Translations under genes and position numbers: made by a program
In this document: piece after piece, positions 16,201 to 31,200 of the stretch
Layout of the letters: the number at the start of each line of letters is the position of its first letter
How positions within the stretch are numbered: position 1 is the stretch's first letter
NCBI GenBank assembly: GCA_947846985.1
Contig: CANTUZ010000011.1
Span: 33,165,589 to 33,229,588 of the forward strand
Length of the DNA: 64,000 nucleotides
From: Fratercula arctica
Taxonomy: Eukaryota > Chordata > Aves > Charadriiformes > Alcidae
Direction of reading: 5' to 3'
Notes under the pieces: generated by a model
Told to the model about the DNA's origin: nothing
Databases searched by the model: none
What the model saw: only the letters and a program-made list of their open reading frames with translations

Positions 16201-19200
16201 ACGGCAACACTACGGACTGCTTCCCTTCTAGAAATGTATTCCATTAACACCTTTTGCTGTTAATGTTTGCCGGTGCTCCTCTTCTAGCCTTTCAGACTGA
16301 AGCACGGCCACTATTGCCCTCTCAAGCAGATTCTTCACCACTTCCCACCACCTGTCCGAAATATTAGAAAAACTGTTTGCACAGCTACCTAGCAAATTGG
16401 AAGAGGGAATTGGCCACAAATAATAAAGATATTATTTTTAACCCAAATCAGTTTCTGACTTGTTCCTACCAGTCCTACTGGTGTTACCAATGGGCTGTAG
16501 CAGAACAGGGGAAGATTTAAGCAGCCTAAGCCACTGAATTTGTCACACCTAAAATTCATAGAATCATAGAATGGTTCGGGTTAGAAGGGACCCTAAAGAT
16601 GACCTAGTTCCAGCCCCCCTGCCCTGGGCAGGGACACCTCCCACCAGACCAGGCTGCTCAAAGCCCCATCCAGCCTGGCCTTGAACACCTCCAGGGATGG
16701 GACAGCCACAGCTTCTCTGGGCAACCTGGGCCAGGGGCTCACCACCCTCACAGTAAAGAATTTCTTCCTGATATCTAATCTAAATTTCCCCTCTTTCAGT
16801 TTAAAACTGTCATCCCTCATTCCATTACTCCACTCCCTGATCAAGAGTCCCTCCCCATCTTTCCTGTAGGCCTCTTTTGCGTACTGGAAGGCTGAGATAA
16901 GGTCTCCCCAGAGCCTGAAATTCCTGAAACTACACCACAGTAATACAGGGTATATAGACAATACAAAAAAACATGGGATCAACAAACAATACTTCAGAGC
17001 CAACACCTCAGAACAAATGCGTACTGCAACATGAGGGCCAGAAGATGTCTGGAAAGTAGCAATGTCGGTAAGACTGGAGTAATAGAGACTTTGAAGCAAG
17101 CACTTAACACTCTATGGGTAAATCATACCATGGGTATCTCAGGAAAAGTTACTAAATGAAAGAGAACAGTATTAAAAGGTTCTCTATGGCCCTTAAAAGA
17201 CAGCAAATGCTCAGGCTGACACAAGATAAATGTCATCTCTGTGTTCCATCCTTGCAAACCACCATCCCTTAGCCATCCTTGGAAATAACACCCACAGTTG
17301 AGGGGGGCGAATAAAAAAAAACAAAGAAAAAGACAAACACTCTAATGACTCTTGAACTTACCTGCTGTAGAGGGCGGAGTGGGGGATGATGGAGACGTTA
17401 ATGGGGAACTCGCCCCAGAGCCTGCTAAATAAAACAACAGTCTAGTAACTAAAGCTGTGACGTAAAATCCAACACAGTCAGACAAGACAGATTGTTGGAA
17501 ACAGGCCAACTTTATTGACTGAAGATCCAATGCTGCTTCCACTGAAATCTTGGGAAAGATTCCCATTCATACGAACAGTGTCACTCAGACCCAATCAGAA
17601 CAGAGAGACTTAACAGTACACAGTATCAAAGGAGGTCCAAAGACATAAGAAGTGCACTCAACAGTATTCCTCAATGGGAAACACTTCTTTTCTGTTGCTT
17701 AGGCTGTTGGATTTCAGCATCCAAATTCTGTTCTCCTTAAGAGTTGTGCCACTGCACGGATGGCACCCCATTTCTCCTTATAAAAGATGATTTTCGGTCA
17801 GTTTCTGTACTCCACAAGTTACTCTGATACCTGACTATTCCACAATAGGCTGCTTTTGGACACATTTTAGCCAGGCAAGTCAACTCTGTTAAACTGTTCG
17901 GTAGTACCAACCCTTCCTTTTAACTAAATGAAGACCTGTCAAAGGCTCTGTTGTTCTAGAATTTAGAACTGAAGCAGCAATTAAACAGATAATTTTCTCA
18001 TTCATCTTAACACCTCACTACGGAAACAGATCACCACAGAGTTTCTCCCTGAAGGCTGCATTATTAAATGGCCCAAATAACGGATGTTATTATTATTCCA
18101 CTCAAACGTCAAACAGAATCAAGAGACTGATTTTTCTTTTTTTTTTTTTTGAACGGGGCACAGAAGAGAGGACACATTGCCTTATATTAGGCAGCTGAAA
18201 ATCTAACACTGACAATATTTTTCAGACCTAGTTTTACCTATTATTAAATAGCCAAAACAGTGTTATCAGGCTCTGGTAGTCCAATATTAATGCGTAAACT
18301 GATGGTGACCCTGGATCTTTTAAGCTAGAAAATGACAGCAACAACAAAAACATTGACATAGCTGTGTAAAAGCAAGCTCCTCTCTCTGTAGTTACCTGAG
18401 TTATTTGAGTTGCTGTATTTTGCTGAGTGTTCTTCCCCACTTTCATAGGCAGAGCGTTTTGACTTCTTTAAAAAAAGAGCAGAAGAAACAGAAGATGGGA
18501 ATGAATCATCGCTTTCCGTGATAAGGATTGAACTGACACACAGATTTGTAACAACCATCCACCGTATCACACAAGGTTTATCAATGCCCAACATCCCTCT
18601 CCCCACATCCAACACGTGCTGCCACGACGACAACAGCAGCAAGGCTGTTGTGCGCTCAGATATCTCCAGGCAAGCAAATGGGGCAATTCCAGTGTCCTCT
18701 GACCACGAGGGAAAGGCAGAAAACTGACCCACAAAAAGGAAGAGAAACCCAGACAGCGTGCTGCAGAGACAGACTGGAAAAGGCTCCAACACCCTGAGCA
18801 GGCAGCAGGAAGCAGCACAGGCCGTCATCTGTGCATGAGCTGCTAACTAGGCCTGTTTTCATACAGCAGCCTCTAACAGGTTAAGCCAACATGCAAGTCA
18901 GCTACCATTGTAAATTAAAGTTCTTAGGAAGTGTATTGCTCAGGCAGAGAAGTGAAAACAACCAGGTAATAGCACGGAAAAACACAGGACTGAATAGACC
19001 AGCATACCTGTGCTCGTGCATGCTAAACATTCAAAAAAAGATACACGTCTTTTTCTGTGTGAGAAACCTATTTAAAGATTGCTTACTTTTCGTGCCAAGA
19101 TCTTCCTTTTCTTTTTTTCTTCTTCAGAGCCGTGATGAGACTGAGCTCTTGTCAGCCTTCTGTGCTGGTGAATCTTCAAAATGAAGGGAAAACAGAAAAA

Positions 19201-22200
19201 GACTGTTAAGATCTTAAGTGTTCTCAGACAAGGCTTATGTTTGGGGTGCAAGAAAACACACTACGTGTTTAGTTTTTGTTTTTCTTTTTTCATATTTAGT
19301 TTTTATCTTTACTGTTGCTAGTAGTGGATGGAGCCTCATTACTGCAGTTAAAATGATCCTTTAACTTAGGAGCCACTGCCTGTGAAGCTGCACCATTTAA
19401 AACAGTGAAATGCCATACAGTCAACAGCTGTTCTACAACATCAAGTCTGCTGATGAAAGCCTTTATTACTCAAAATCACTTTGAGTGAGTAAAAACTCAC
19501 TTTCCCTACGTTAAAGTGATAAGAGGAAATGGAATGCCTGTAGGAAATACAGTAAAGAAACGCAGACATTACCAATTTCTGTTCTTCTGTTAATCGTTTT
19601 TCTATGCATTCCTTGGACGTTTTCAATGCCTCTTTTAGCTTAGTAGGAATCTAATAGAGAATGGGGGGGAAAAAAAAAATCACAGCACAAAACGTGACAA
19701 AGGAAAACATAACTTGACTGCTCAAAACTCACCATTTATCTGATCCTGTTGCCCATCTAAAGCCCCAAGTACTGACACTATTCCTTTAGTGACTGAGAAA
19801 AAAAGAATCTAGATGCGTGTTTTGCCTAGCTACAAATCTAATGGCAGGGACAAAGAAACACTGAATAATGGAAGGGATACTCTGATGGCCGGGATAGCTA
19901 ACTGTTTTGATACTCCGGTCACATCCCCAAACTGCCATGAGGCTGACAACACAAGACACAGCACATGCCCTCCAGAAGTCGTCCTCTGGGGCAGCTCCCT
20001 ACGGGGAGCAGATGTGGCTCCCCAAAGGTCCTAGCGCTGGAGCTGGCAACGATGTGGTGATGGTCTCACCTCGCAAAAACCAGTATCCATAGGCCTTAGC
20101 AATTCGTTTCGTCTCACTGCAAGGGACCCATATTACTTAGCAGCCTCTGCTCAGATAGAGCACCATCATTAGTCGTGCAAATGAGCTCCAGGACAGGAAC
20201 TGCACTTGAACGCTCATGGGTCACAGTGTGCCTCCATTCTAAGCGGTGATATAAGATTCTTGAGTACAATTCAGCACAGGAATCTAAATACTGATGGCAA
20301 TCACCATAAAGCCAAATAAAGCCAGGTCTCCTCTACCCTATCTGTCGATTAATGCATAGCTACCCGCAGCCTGGCACTTCCACAAACATCAGCAAATCAA
20401 GGTTCAACTCTACCTTAAACTGTGGTTTCTCAGAGTTTGTTAGCAGGACGTCACTGAATAATCTGTGAGTGGATAAAAAAAGGGAAGAAGAAAAAAAAAA
20501 AAAAGGAATATTATTCCCAAGAGAGAGGCAGAATCACAGCAAGAATACTACTGGTACTGTTCACTTAACTCCCTCTTTCTCCTTTTCCTTCTCTGTCCTC
20601 ATCTCTACACCACTGCTTGTGTTTTTTGAACAGGTTTTTATGTACTGCTTTTTATTTTCCAAGCACTGCTGTAAAGTTAGCAGCATCCAGCCCTCTGAAT
20701 GTAGCCACTACTGATGGCAGAGAAGCAAGACTGTGTGAAGTATTTTGAAAGCTGACAGAGCAGGCACAATTAGCAAAGGCAGAGAAGGGTTTTCCCAAAA
20801 CAAGAATGCCATTTCCTTAAAAGTATATGGATTCTTTAATGACAAAAGATTACCAGGGACTTTATTTTAAATTTCACCTAAACAAAATCATTGCTCTTTT
20901 TGAGAAAACTGTTGTTTTAGCATTAACAAGAACCATGTGAAAGATCAATGAGTGAACTTAATATTTGAAAATATCTACCTTTTTGTCTGTACTCTGGCAA
21001 AGGCGACTAAAGCAAATATTCTAATACTTTTGCTCTCCCCTCTATGGTATCAGTAGCAACAGCATAAATGATTAATCCTTTTCCATCCAAAACAAAGACA
21101 CTAGAGGGCAATGGTAGTCGGAAAATAAACTGGTTAGTCCATTTCACGATACTTTGTTCTGGAGAACATACTAGAAAACTGTCCCAGAAAGAGATCTCAA
21201 GCCTGGCTCTGAGATAAAGATTTCAGAGATTTATTTGTTGCTGGCATTATGGAAAATTATCACAGGCCTACACTAGAGAAAACAAATTGAAGTCTAGAAT
21301 CAAGTTTCTAAGAATAATATTCCATGAAAAATTCAGATATAAATTAAATTTTAAAAGATTTTTTAAAAACCTACAAACGTTCACCCTTGTTTACAGGGCA
21401 TTTTTACGACCCTTTCCGATTACACGTACTTGCAAAATTAAGGAAACTCACAGTCTATATGGTTATAATAAAGGTTAATAAATATTTAAGTTACATTAAT
21501 TGCATTGCCTATCTACACAGAACACTTGTGAAGAGTACTGGTATGAAGGGAATGTAGTATAATATCCTATATATCAGATACAGCTGGGCACGGATTGTTT
21601 GTTCAACATCTTTTAACACCTGTATATTCCTGTAGTCACAGAGTTTTCTTGTAGTATTTCTCCCCTGCTTACATTCTCTTCTCTACCTCCCACCTCCTTT
21701 AAGAGCAGAGGAAGGAAGGAGTAGAAGGAATTGAAGGCTGAGGTGAGCCTGCAGTGACTCTTTCCAACCAGGAAACATGAATCTGGGAGCACGCTCTAAA
21801 TGTACTGCAATCTGTATAGTGTGAGATCAGACACAGATTTAGGTATGGGCAATCTGTCATTTATAAGGTCATGACTCTGTCAACTCTTAACAATTAAGAA
21901 AAAACAAAAGAACCCCCCACCAGGAGCTGTGGCTCTATGCTCAGCATGCTGGTGACATGTCACAGCACAGCGACAGCAGACAATTTCCCTGGTAATATTG
22001 TCTCTGGATTGCAGGAAGGGCAGCACTGCAGACAGGTATGAGCTCCAGCTCAGTCATGCACTGACATTGCTCCTTTTCTGCATCCCAATCTTGCTCTGTA
22101 CCTGCCTTTACCGCTTCCCTGAATCACTGGGGGGGACAGCCTGCAAGGAAATATATTCCATCTATGCTTCAGAGAATCCCTACGGCAGCCCTGCAAGAAA

Positions 22201-25200
22201 CCAGCCAGAACTTCTACGTAACATTTCATACCCAGACCCAGTCTAAATGTCACTGCTGAGCAAAGCAAGAGATCTGTTTTGCTAGTAATAGGTAAACTGA
22301 TAGCAAAATCTGCTGAAGTAGGCCTGAAGGGCAGATGCAAAGAGACTCCTTATTCTAAATGCTTTAAAACAATCTGTATATGATCTCAATCATGCTTGCA
22401 CTACATTAAAGCTGGATCAATTTAAATCATAGCACCACGCTAAATAAAATGCATTCATGACAGCTCCAACACACCAAGAGAGAAAGAAACGTTAAATGAG
22501 CATCTATCAAGTGATGAGTTCTATAAAGCCTATCAGTTTTAAATTTGGGATACACTACATACCTCAGAATGAGGAGCAAATCTGTCTAAAAAGGAACAAG
22601 AGCAAAAAGGTTCTTCCTCCTAATATAATTGAAAACGTTGCTATGAGTATAAAACAAGTAAAACAAGACTTACGGCATCTGTAAGAGCCGTGAAACAGTT
22701 GGCATGCCATTCTTCATAGCTTCACAGGTCAGAATGGATTCCAACACAGACACTACCAAAGAAAGAATAAGAATGAACACATTTTTGCACTGCAGGATAG
22801 CAAATGATTTAGAATGAACATCTGGCACTGCTGCACGATGTTCCCCTAAGTACTGCATCAGCTAAAAAGTGATGAAGCTCTGTGGCATGTGTTTTTTATT
22901 ATAGTGTTACTATTGCACGTACAAACTTTTCAAGAATGTTAGACATGAGGCGAGGGAATCCAGACATCTAATTACTTACTACACACTGTTTTATCACTCA
23001 GTTAAAAAAATAATTATATGCTACACATACTTCAGGAAGAACGCATTTTCTGGTTTTGAACAATTACTAAGTAATTCTTTCCGGTCAGAAGCTGCAAAGC
23101 TGTTAGGCTGCTATTTCACAGCACTTCAGCTTAGGTAAATGTAAGAGTACCCAGGAAGGCAAGACTGACATTTTCTCATTTGTATACTAACCAACAGACA
23201 CTGATGGTGCAGGAGGGAAGCTGTCCACTGGAATCGTATCTGGGGGTCTTCCATATGTCATTTCATACAGTAAGTGCCCAAAGCAATGTACATCAACACC
23301 TTCTAAAGTCTGTAGAAGAACAAAAAAAATAAAACCACAACTTGCTAGAACGAATCAGTTTTTCATAACTAGTTTGAAAACATGTGATAACCCATTAAAG
23401 AAAAAGAGTGGTGTCTCATTTGAAGATAGAAAAGAGGAACCATTAAGACAGTTTGTAACCACAACCATTTCCCTGCACAACTTGAGCTCAAATGAAATCT
23501 TCACGCCTCTAGCAAAAGCAGCTACTGCTGTACGTGATGATACAAATGGGACAGCAGTATAGTCGTGTCCTGTAAAAGCACGTAAAGTAGTAAACTCTTT
23601 TCATACAAAGTAGTTCAGAGCCATACATTGATACAAATCACAACCAAGCATGTTTTCCTAGCTAAGTCAAACAGTAAAGAATGAGATTCATAATATGACC
23701 AGCTGTCACTTTACTGGCAGGTAGATAAAAAGACAGCAAAAATACATACCAAACAAACCTATGAGAGTCTCTTTCACTCCTCCTTAAGTTTGTACAAGCT
23801 GTATATAACAAGCTAAGCTCCCAGATAGCATATTTCTGAGATTTTTGAATCATGTTTAAACAGAAATGGCTCCTCTTACTGGAAAAGGCTTACAGCTTTG
23901 ATGGCACTGACAGATTTGGACTAACCATGAACTTTTGATCGTTTCTTTGACAGCAGAGTAGAACCTGTTTAGCAAGGTCAGCACGCAGCTGCCTCGTGAT
24001 GCTGCATGGAATTTATTACAATGAGCATTTAAAGGCAGGGCAAGATGCTGGCTAAAAGACTGTATTGCTGCAACAGGGCAAGTTTGTTTTCATATTTTTG
24101 TAGGAAGGTAGTATTTTGCTTTGCAAGCCTGCAGTTAAGAGACACCCTTCAAACAAATAAAAAACAGCTTCTGATAGCTAGACGTCTGCAAGCATGTAAT
24201 CGATTTTCACAGTATCCACCAAAGACAAGGCTGGTGACTACTCCCAGCTAAGACCAATAAGCTGCGCTCACTGTACAGACAGACAAGCGAAAAAGTGCGG
24301 TAGGCAATATGCACATTCCTATGAAATACGAGACCAGGGTGGAAAGAGATCTTAAAACAACTGCAGTTTACCTCTATTTGTGCCAGCACTGCTGTCATGA
24401 AAACCCTCACCCTCGCTCCCCTCCTACCTGCTTACCTTTGGCCTGAGTCTCACTCCACCGTGCTGCAACAGAACTGCGCAGCCGGACAGTGATTTGCAGG
24501 AAACAGAAAAGGGATTTGATGGAGAAAAGCTCGGATAAAAGAAAGGGGGTTGAGAGAGGTGGGGGTTTTTTCATCCTAGTCAGTTCTCCACAAACAGAAG
24601 TTGAGGACAAAGGGATGAATAAGAGTCAGCTGAATTAATTGCCTGAATCTTACATTAATTTTCCGAAATTGTGAAAAGTATGATCGATAAAATGATGGAA
24701 GTCCCAACAAGGAATTTTCTAGATCCAGTAACTTGCAGGTGTCCCCATCCAACATCACATTGGCAGAGTGAAGATGGCCATAAGGAAATCCTTTCTCATG
24801 CAAGAATTTTAATACCTGAAAAAAATCCAATACAGAAGAACTGTCACTAGATGCTCTGATGATCTCACGATCTTAAATGGTCCAATACTAAAGCAGATAG
24901 ATACATAATAAATGAGATCCCTTATTTGGAATGCTTGCTCAACTTGATCTTCTATCTACATCATCTTTGGATGACTATTCATTTCCATTTCACTGGTAAC
25001 ACTTCTCACAAAACAAACATTTGATGCTGATCCTCAAAGCAGGCTTACAGAGGCCTCCCAGAGAGATCTGGAAACTAAAATTCACAATTCTACCAAGTAT
25101 TATAGTTTGAATAAAAAATTTGAAGAAAAAAAAAAAAACAAACCACATTAATGAGAATGAATTTATGGCACATGTTCTTTAGGCTTTGAATTACTTCTTC

Positions 25201-28200
25201 CCCTTTTTCCACAAGGGAAAAACTACATTATCACCTTTCTCCCACTTAAGCTCCACACGTACCAATTGCCTTTTTTGGTTTTTCGGTCAGAAATGGCCTC
25301 ACACACACACATCTAAATTCAACTCCCAGCAGCTAATCTCAATTTACATTTAGCTTTGAAGTCTGCTGCTGAAATAAAGCTTGTGTGCTCAAAAGTTTGT
25401 GTACTTTTTCTAGTTAAACCAGTTGGCCTAAAAAAGCCTAAATCATAAAGGCTGGTAAATAAAGCAAAAAAAAAAAAATACCTCTAATATTTGCCTTCCA
25501 TATATTTTTATTTGCTGAAGTTCAAGACCTTGAATTTTTTTAGGATTGCAGTACTTCTTCAGGAATGGATCTTTTGGCTTTGCCTTTAAAAGAAACACAC
25601 ATATCAAGTATCATGCTCAGAAAAGCCAGTAATTGTCTCAGTTTGCAATAGATGGCAAACAGTTTTATAGAAGACATCCTGTGGTCATTCCAGGACATAT
25701 TCTACCGTTTGAGTTGGGGGCAGGGAGGGAGCCCTTACCTTATAAATAAGGTCCTTTAGTGTCCCTTTTTCACTGAACGGTCTAATAACCAGCGCTGAAG
25801 ATTCATTGGCAGTGGCAAAAGTGATTTTGTAAATATAAGGATGCTATCAAAAGAAGAAACTGTAAGTTTTAGATGACAGATTCTGTAATTCTTTTTTGCT
25901 TGATTCACAAGAAAAGATCTGCCTGAATTGTATATTTAAAGTAATAAATTGGATTCTGTCAGTGACATTTGCTCAAGTTAGTCAGTCTTAACCTGAAGTA
26001 AATGCAAAGAAAACTTCACAAGAACATTGTTCAATGTCCATGTAAGTAGGTTTTTTAAAAAAATCCATCAACGTTTTTTAACAAAACATACTGGCAGCTG
26101 AGACAAATGAAGAATCCAGCCCCATACATGAGCAGCTTTACTGCAGGTTTAAGTCATGCTAAGCTAATAAATTCATTCATGGTTTTATACAACTATGGCA
26201 CATAAGGGAACTCAGCATTACGAGCTGTCATAACAGTTTTATGTCTTCAGAAATTATTATAATGACTTCCTGCAACTCTGTGAAACCAAATGAGACAGCA
26301 CAGTTGGAAATAAATTGCACATGTAACACATGCTTTCCTTGGAATTGCAAGTTAGGAAAAGGCCCCTTGTTCATGTCCTATTTTAATACATTGGTTTCAG
26401 TGTGGTTTGAGGGTTGAAAAGTCTAGTTTTCAGCCTCTTCTGTGGTGTGCATTTGCTGAGCTCCAAGACTGCAGAGGGTTACCAGAGGTTTAGACACCAT
26501 CCTTTTCAGCCAGTCTCTCGCATTCTTAACATCCTTAAAGAGAAACTCCTTTTGGAGTCAAACGCCAGTTTTTCAGAGATACCTATTGGATTTATAATGT
26601 GGCATTGCATGGGAGCTTAAATTGTACAGCCTCTGCTCTACCTCTACTAAGATATTCCTGTCTTAAGTTCAAAGAACTGAAAAAATAACGACACTTGTTG
26701 CACTGCCTTATTTACCGCTGCCGGAGAATAATCCCAGCACACGGGTTAGCAATTACACCTAGACAGCACTATCCTAACAGCCAAAAAGTGTTCAGGAGCT
26801 GAAATAAAAGCTCGTGATCTCACACTACTGCACAAGAGGGAAAAAATACAATTAACCACAACTCTGAATGTCCTGTAATAACCCTGCAGGATTATTATTT
26901 GTGCTGAGAACACGTTACCTCATATTGCGTGGGAAATGTAATTAAAAGGTTCACACATCTTTAAATGAAAGCAACTCTAAAATTATAAACTATGTCTGCT
27001 AGGCTACATGTGCTTTTGCAAGATCAGTCCTTGACAAGCACTTTTGTGCTGGCACAATTTAAAAGTCTTCAAGTAATACTCACAGAACAGGAAGAAAGAA
27101 GTTTCACAGCATACTGTAAGTCTTTGTCAGACAAATATTTATCAGGGCCAAGATCAGCCTGGAAATAAATAGGGAAAGAATGGCATCATAATAGACGTTG
27201 CATTCCATAAAGAAAGCGTGATCTATATTCTGCTCTCACAAATTAAGGCAGCTGCTTGAAAGTATATTTTGAAGAGCAAGCAAGGAAATTACACATACAG
27301 CATGAAACTTGAAGAGGATGAATAAGGCCATGGTTTCACAATACAAAGTGTCTGACAGTAAACAAGTATTATTGCCTCCTTCCTCCCCCCATATCTAACG
27401 TGCATTACTACCACTGAATGAACTCTGCCAACCCCAAACTTGGCAACTGTGCACATTGTGAACCGATAAGGCTTAAACCCCCACCTTCTTCCTCTCCAGC
27501 AAAAAAACCTTCCCTCCTCCTGCAGGCTTTAGTGATATCTGCTCGCCAGTGAAGTCTCACAAACAGCTAGGCTGATATAATTAAGAGGGCAGCACATTTC
27601 AGCACAGGAACACAAGGAAGTGTTTAGTAACAACAAACTATTTGGTGTCAGTACATGTCTACCTTAAAGGAGCAGTTCACGCTTCCCTCACCTATTGGTC
27701 AGTAAAACTAAAGATCCGAGTAAGCAAACCCACCAGTTTAAAAAGGGTCACCTTGTTACTTTCAGTGAGCAAATTTATACTACGGTCAGCATCATTACAA
27801 CTGAAGAAACAGAGGTGCAGGAATAGGAACAAATGACCAGGCACAGAAACTTGAAAACTGGATTTGCCACCAGAGGATAGAAATGTAAGAAGTTCCCACA
27901 CCACGCATCCACCTAAGGGCTTTCAAGGCTCTTTAAAAGATGGAGCTCTTAAGTCTATGTCACTGTCACTCATGCATGGTAGTCAAGATAAATGAAATAA
28001 GCCAGGTTCATTAAGAAAGACCTGAGTATGAGATAAAAGTATATATACCCAGCTTAGCATTAGCCGTTCCTTTGGTTGATTCTTAATCTTCATTAAGAAA
28101 TATTTCTTACGTATTCGCCAACCTGAAAAAGAAGAGTCATCAACAGCTTTAATTAAAACACGACTAAATCACATGGCTTACAGGCAGGAGAAGGTCTGTA

Positions 28201-31200
28201 AGCAAAGGTAGTATTGTAATCTTAGGACAACTCCCATAGTTGGAAAAAAATATCAGACAAGTTTCCACGCATACATTCTCTTCTTACCTATATCTTTTAA
28301 TGGTTCTACCACTTCCCACTTTGGCTCTGATCGGAAGAACATTGAAACGTGCTGTAAGGCAATTTCTGGAAAGAAAAAAAAAAAAAACAGTTTTTAAGAG
28401 ACTATTTAAGATTATAATCCACATGTTAGGTAAGGTTCAATGCCAGAAGGAAGCCTGCAGGGATTCAGGCTGAAACTCAGCAAAATCACTTTAAAAGGAA
28501 GTCAGATAAAAACACAGTTAAAGGGCATTTGCATTTTTAACCTGTAAACTCAAATCCACAGAGAAAACAGAGAAAGCACTGCCTTCAAAAAACTTAGCTT
28601 ATTGAGTTTGCGTTCTACCTGTACTAGATCTACATTTCCAAGTCCAAATCCAATGCTCACAGCAAAGATTTCCCACACTACCATTAGATCATGAAATGTT
28701 TCTGCTATACCTGTAGAAGTGCTAACTTTCACATCTCTTTAATGTGCATCTACATTTCCATTACTACATGTAAACTAATCAGTTCTGTTTCACTAGGTGT
28801 TAAGCTGTCCTTTTCTGTGCAGGCAAAGGTATTTTGCTAGCTATCATGACCCAGCACATATTTCAGGGGAGAGGGGGAGGTCGCCCTTCTGGTTACTGAA
28901 TTCTCCCGCAGCTGGGAACACAACTGGTTTATTCATGAAGCGATTTGAGGGGAAATCTCGGTGAGAGGTGGTGACAGCAGAGGGAGGAAGGGAATCATGC
29001 CACCAAGGAGTTTTCTCTAACGTGGCTTATCTTGGCATAGAAACACAGCAGAAAGGTAAGGATGCACCGATCTTTCTGCACTGGATCTTCTCTCTCCAAA
29101 AACAAGCTAGGAAAAAGAGAGACAACAGGGCAATAAATATCAGCTCACTGCTCCGTTATTTTAAAAATGACAAACTGATGGTGTTTGCAAAGACCGTGGG
29201 CAATGACGACTGCTACTAACTTCCCTGCAACTTGTTGAAAAACCAATCGTGATGAAAGCGCTCAGAATTAACACAGAAGTCACGGTGTCTCCTAGAGGAT
29301 TTAAATTGCTTGCTCAGCATTAGCCAGACAAACTGCATCCTTAAAGAGTTACTAATAATTTACAACTCCTCCACAGCTTATCATAAACATCCGGGAAATG
29401 TTCTTTGCACTTTGAAGCTGGAGATACAAGAATGTTACACAAAGGGAGAGCAAAAAGACAAGTGAAAAGGAAGCAGTAAGTTCCTGCTTCAGTAGGCTCT
29501 GCTTTTATGAAAACAAGCTTTGCATTTTGCGAAGAGTCAGTTTGCCCATGAACTAAATCTGTGGAGCGGGTTTCATCACTAAGAGGAAATGTTTTTTTCA
29601 GTCTATAAAACAAATATTTAACAACTTCCAGTGGCTGAAGCTGAAGTCAGAGAAATTTAAAGAAGAAACATTTAATAATGAAGAGAACTGATCACTGGGA
29701 TATCATTTTAAGGGATGCAGTGATTTTCCAGCACTTGAGGGGAGAGGGTGTGTGACTTATTTAAGCCTTGAAAAAGTACTCAACCTAGCTCAAACAACTA
29801 GTTCTAGGAAGTCTCACAACCCAAAGTGACAGTGGGAGCCAGACAAGATGACCACAATTGTTCCTGTTGATTTGAAAAACCTCAGAACCATGACGAATAC
29901 AAGTTTCAGTGTTCAGAAGATCAGCTGTTTTAACAGAACGCAGAGCTGAAACTTAACTCCACCTTACACTCTGGTAGACAAATAATTTCCAAACACCAAC
30001 CCTCCCCATTTATCACAAACTGTGAAAAAGTAGATGTCACTCTCACCAAACCCCCTCCCCCAAGTTCTGCTTATATAGATCTTGACCCTCATCACTCCTC
30101 TGTAAAATAATTCAAATACTTAGATTTGACAATGGCAGCTTGATTCATGCTGAGTTGGGGAAACATTATCATAAATAATCACATGCGCAGGGTGATAATT
30201 TTGAAGGTTATTCCCCCCTATCTGCCCCCCGTGCTTCAATGTAAATCCTTGCCAGCGTTAATGGAAGATATACACGCATGCTAAAGTGAAACTGTAACGC
30301 AGTTTTGCAGTTCCTCACTTACCAGTGTAGTTTACAGAGTAGCTGTTTGGGTCCAAGAATTTTTTTACCAATTCACAGTTAGACAGGATGTGATGGGTAG
30401 TAATTACATCGAGATAGGCCTGGAGTCCCTTCTGTCTTTCAGCTATGAATTCACGCTCCATATTTCCAATCAATTTTTTTGGAGGAAGAGGTAGACTTAG
30501 AGTTGAGATCTTAAAAAGAGAAGAAAAATTACTAACCTTGCTCTCAAAATGCCTCAGGGATATAAACTAGCAACCCAAAAAGTAAAAGAATCTTAGCAGC
30601 AAGCTAACTACTGGATAACTCTTTTTGTACTGTGTATATACAAGCTTTTATGTTTTTTCTAAGTACTGTTGTCAGGGTGAGCTCCTCAGACATCAGCTCG
30701 CATCCCACTGTGAAGAGATTAGTAAGTGGAATGACACTGAAAATGCGAGAAGATAATTTTTTGCTAGTGAGTCATGCATTTAAGATCACTACACAAAACT
30801 TTCAGATACTAAATGGCTACAATTTTCAGCCAAATCCTTTTTACGACATACCTCCACCACAGCACAAAACAACTCACACCTTACCATTTTCTCCAGATAA
30901 TATTTATGCCTTCTTATTTCATGAAGGGCAGATTAATAACTTTCCTTTGCCTTTACTGCCTTCATCAGTAATTTAAAGCCCTTACTGTCAGTATTTTAAA
31001 TCTATAATTTCAAATATGGTGCAACTTTTCCATTTTCTCTTCTGAATTTATTGCCGTACAGTTTTTAAACAGCTACACATCTTTCAACCCAGCAATAGCT
31101 GCAGTCTACCAGTGGATGTGCAGTAGTTGTTTTATGTTGACATAAGTGATCCAAAACTTTAGATAAAAATCAGAGAAACACTTCGAAATGGGACAATGAA

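Noticed and set aside
16593..17099. A 168-codon - strand frame
   Set aside because: Most of it is the CR1 element at 16555-16917, from a non-coding part of the LINE 3' region.
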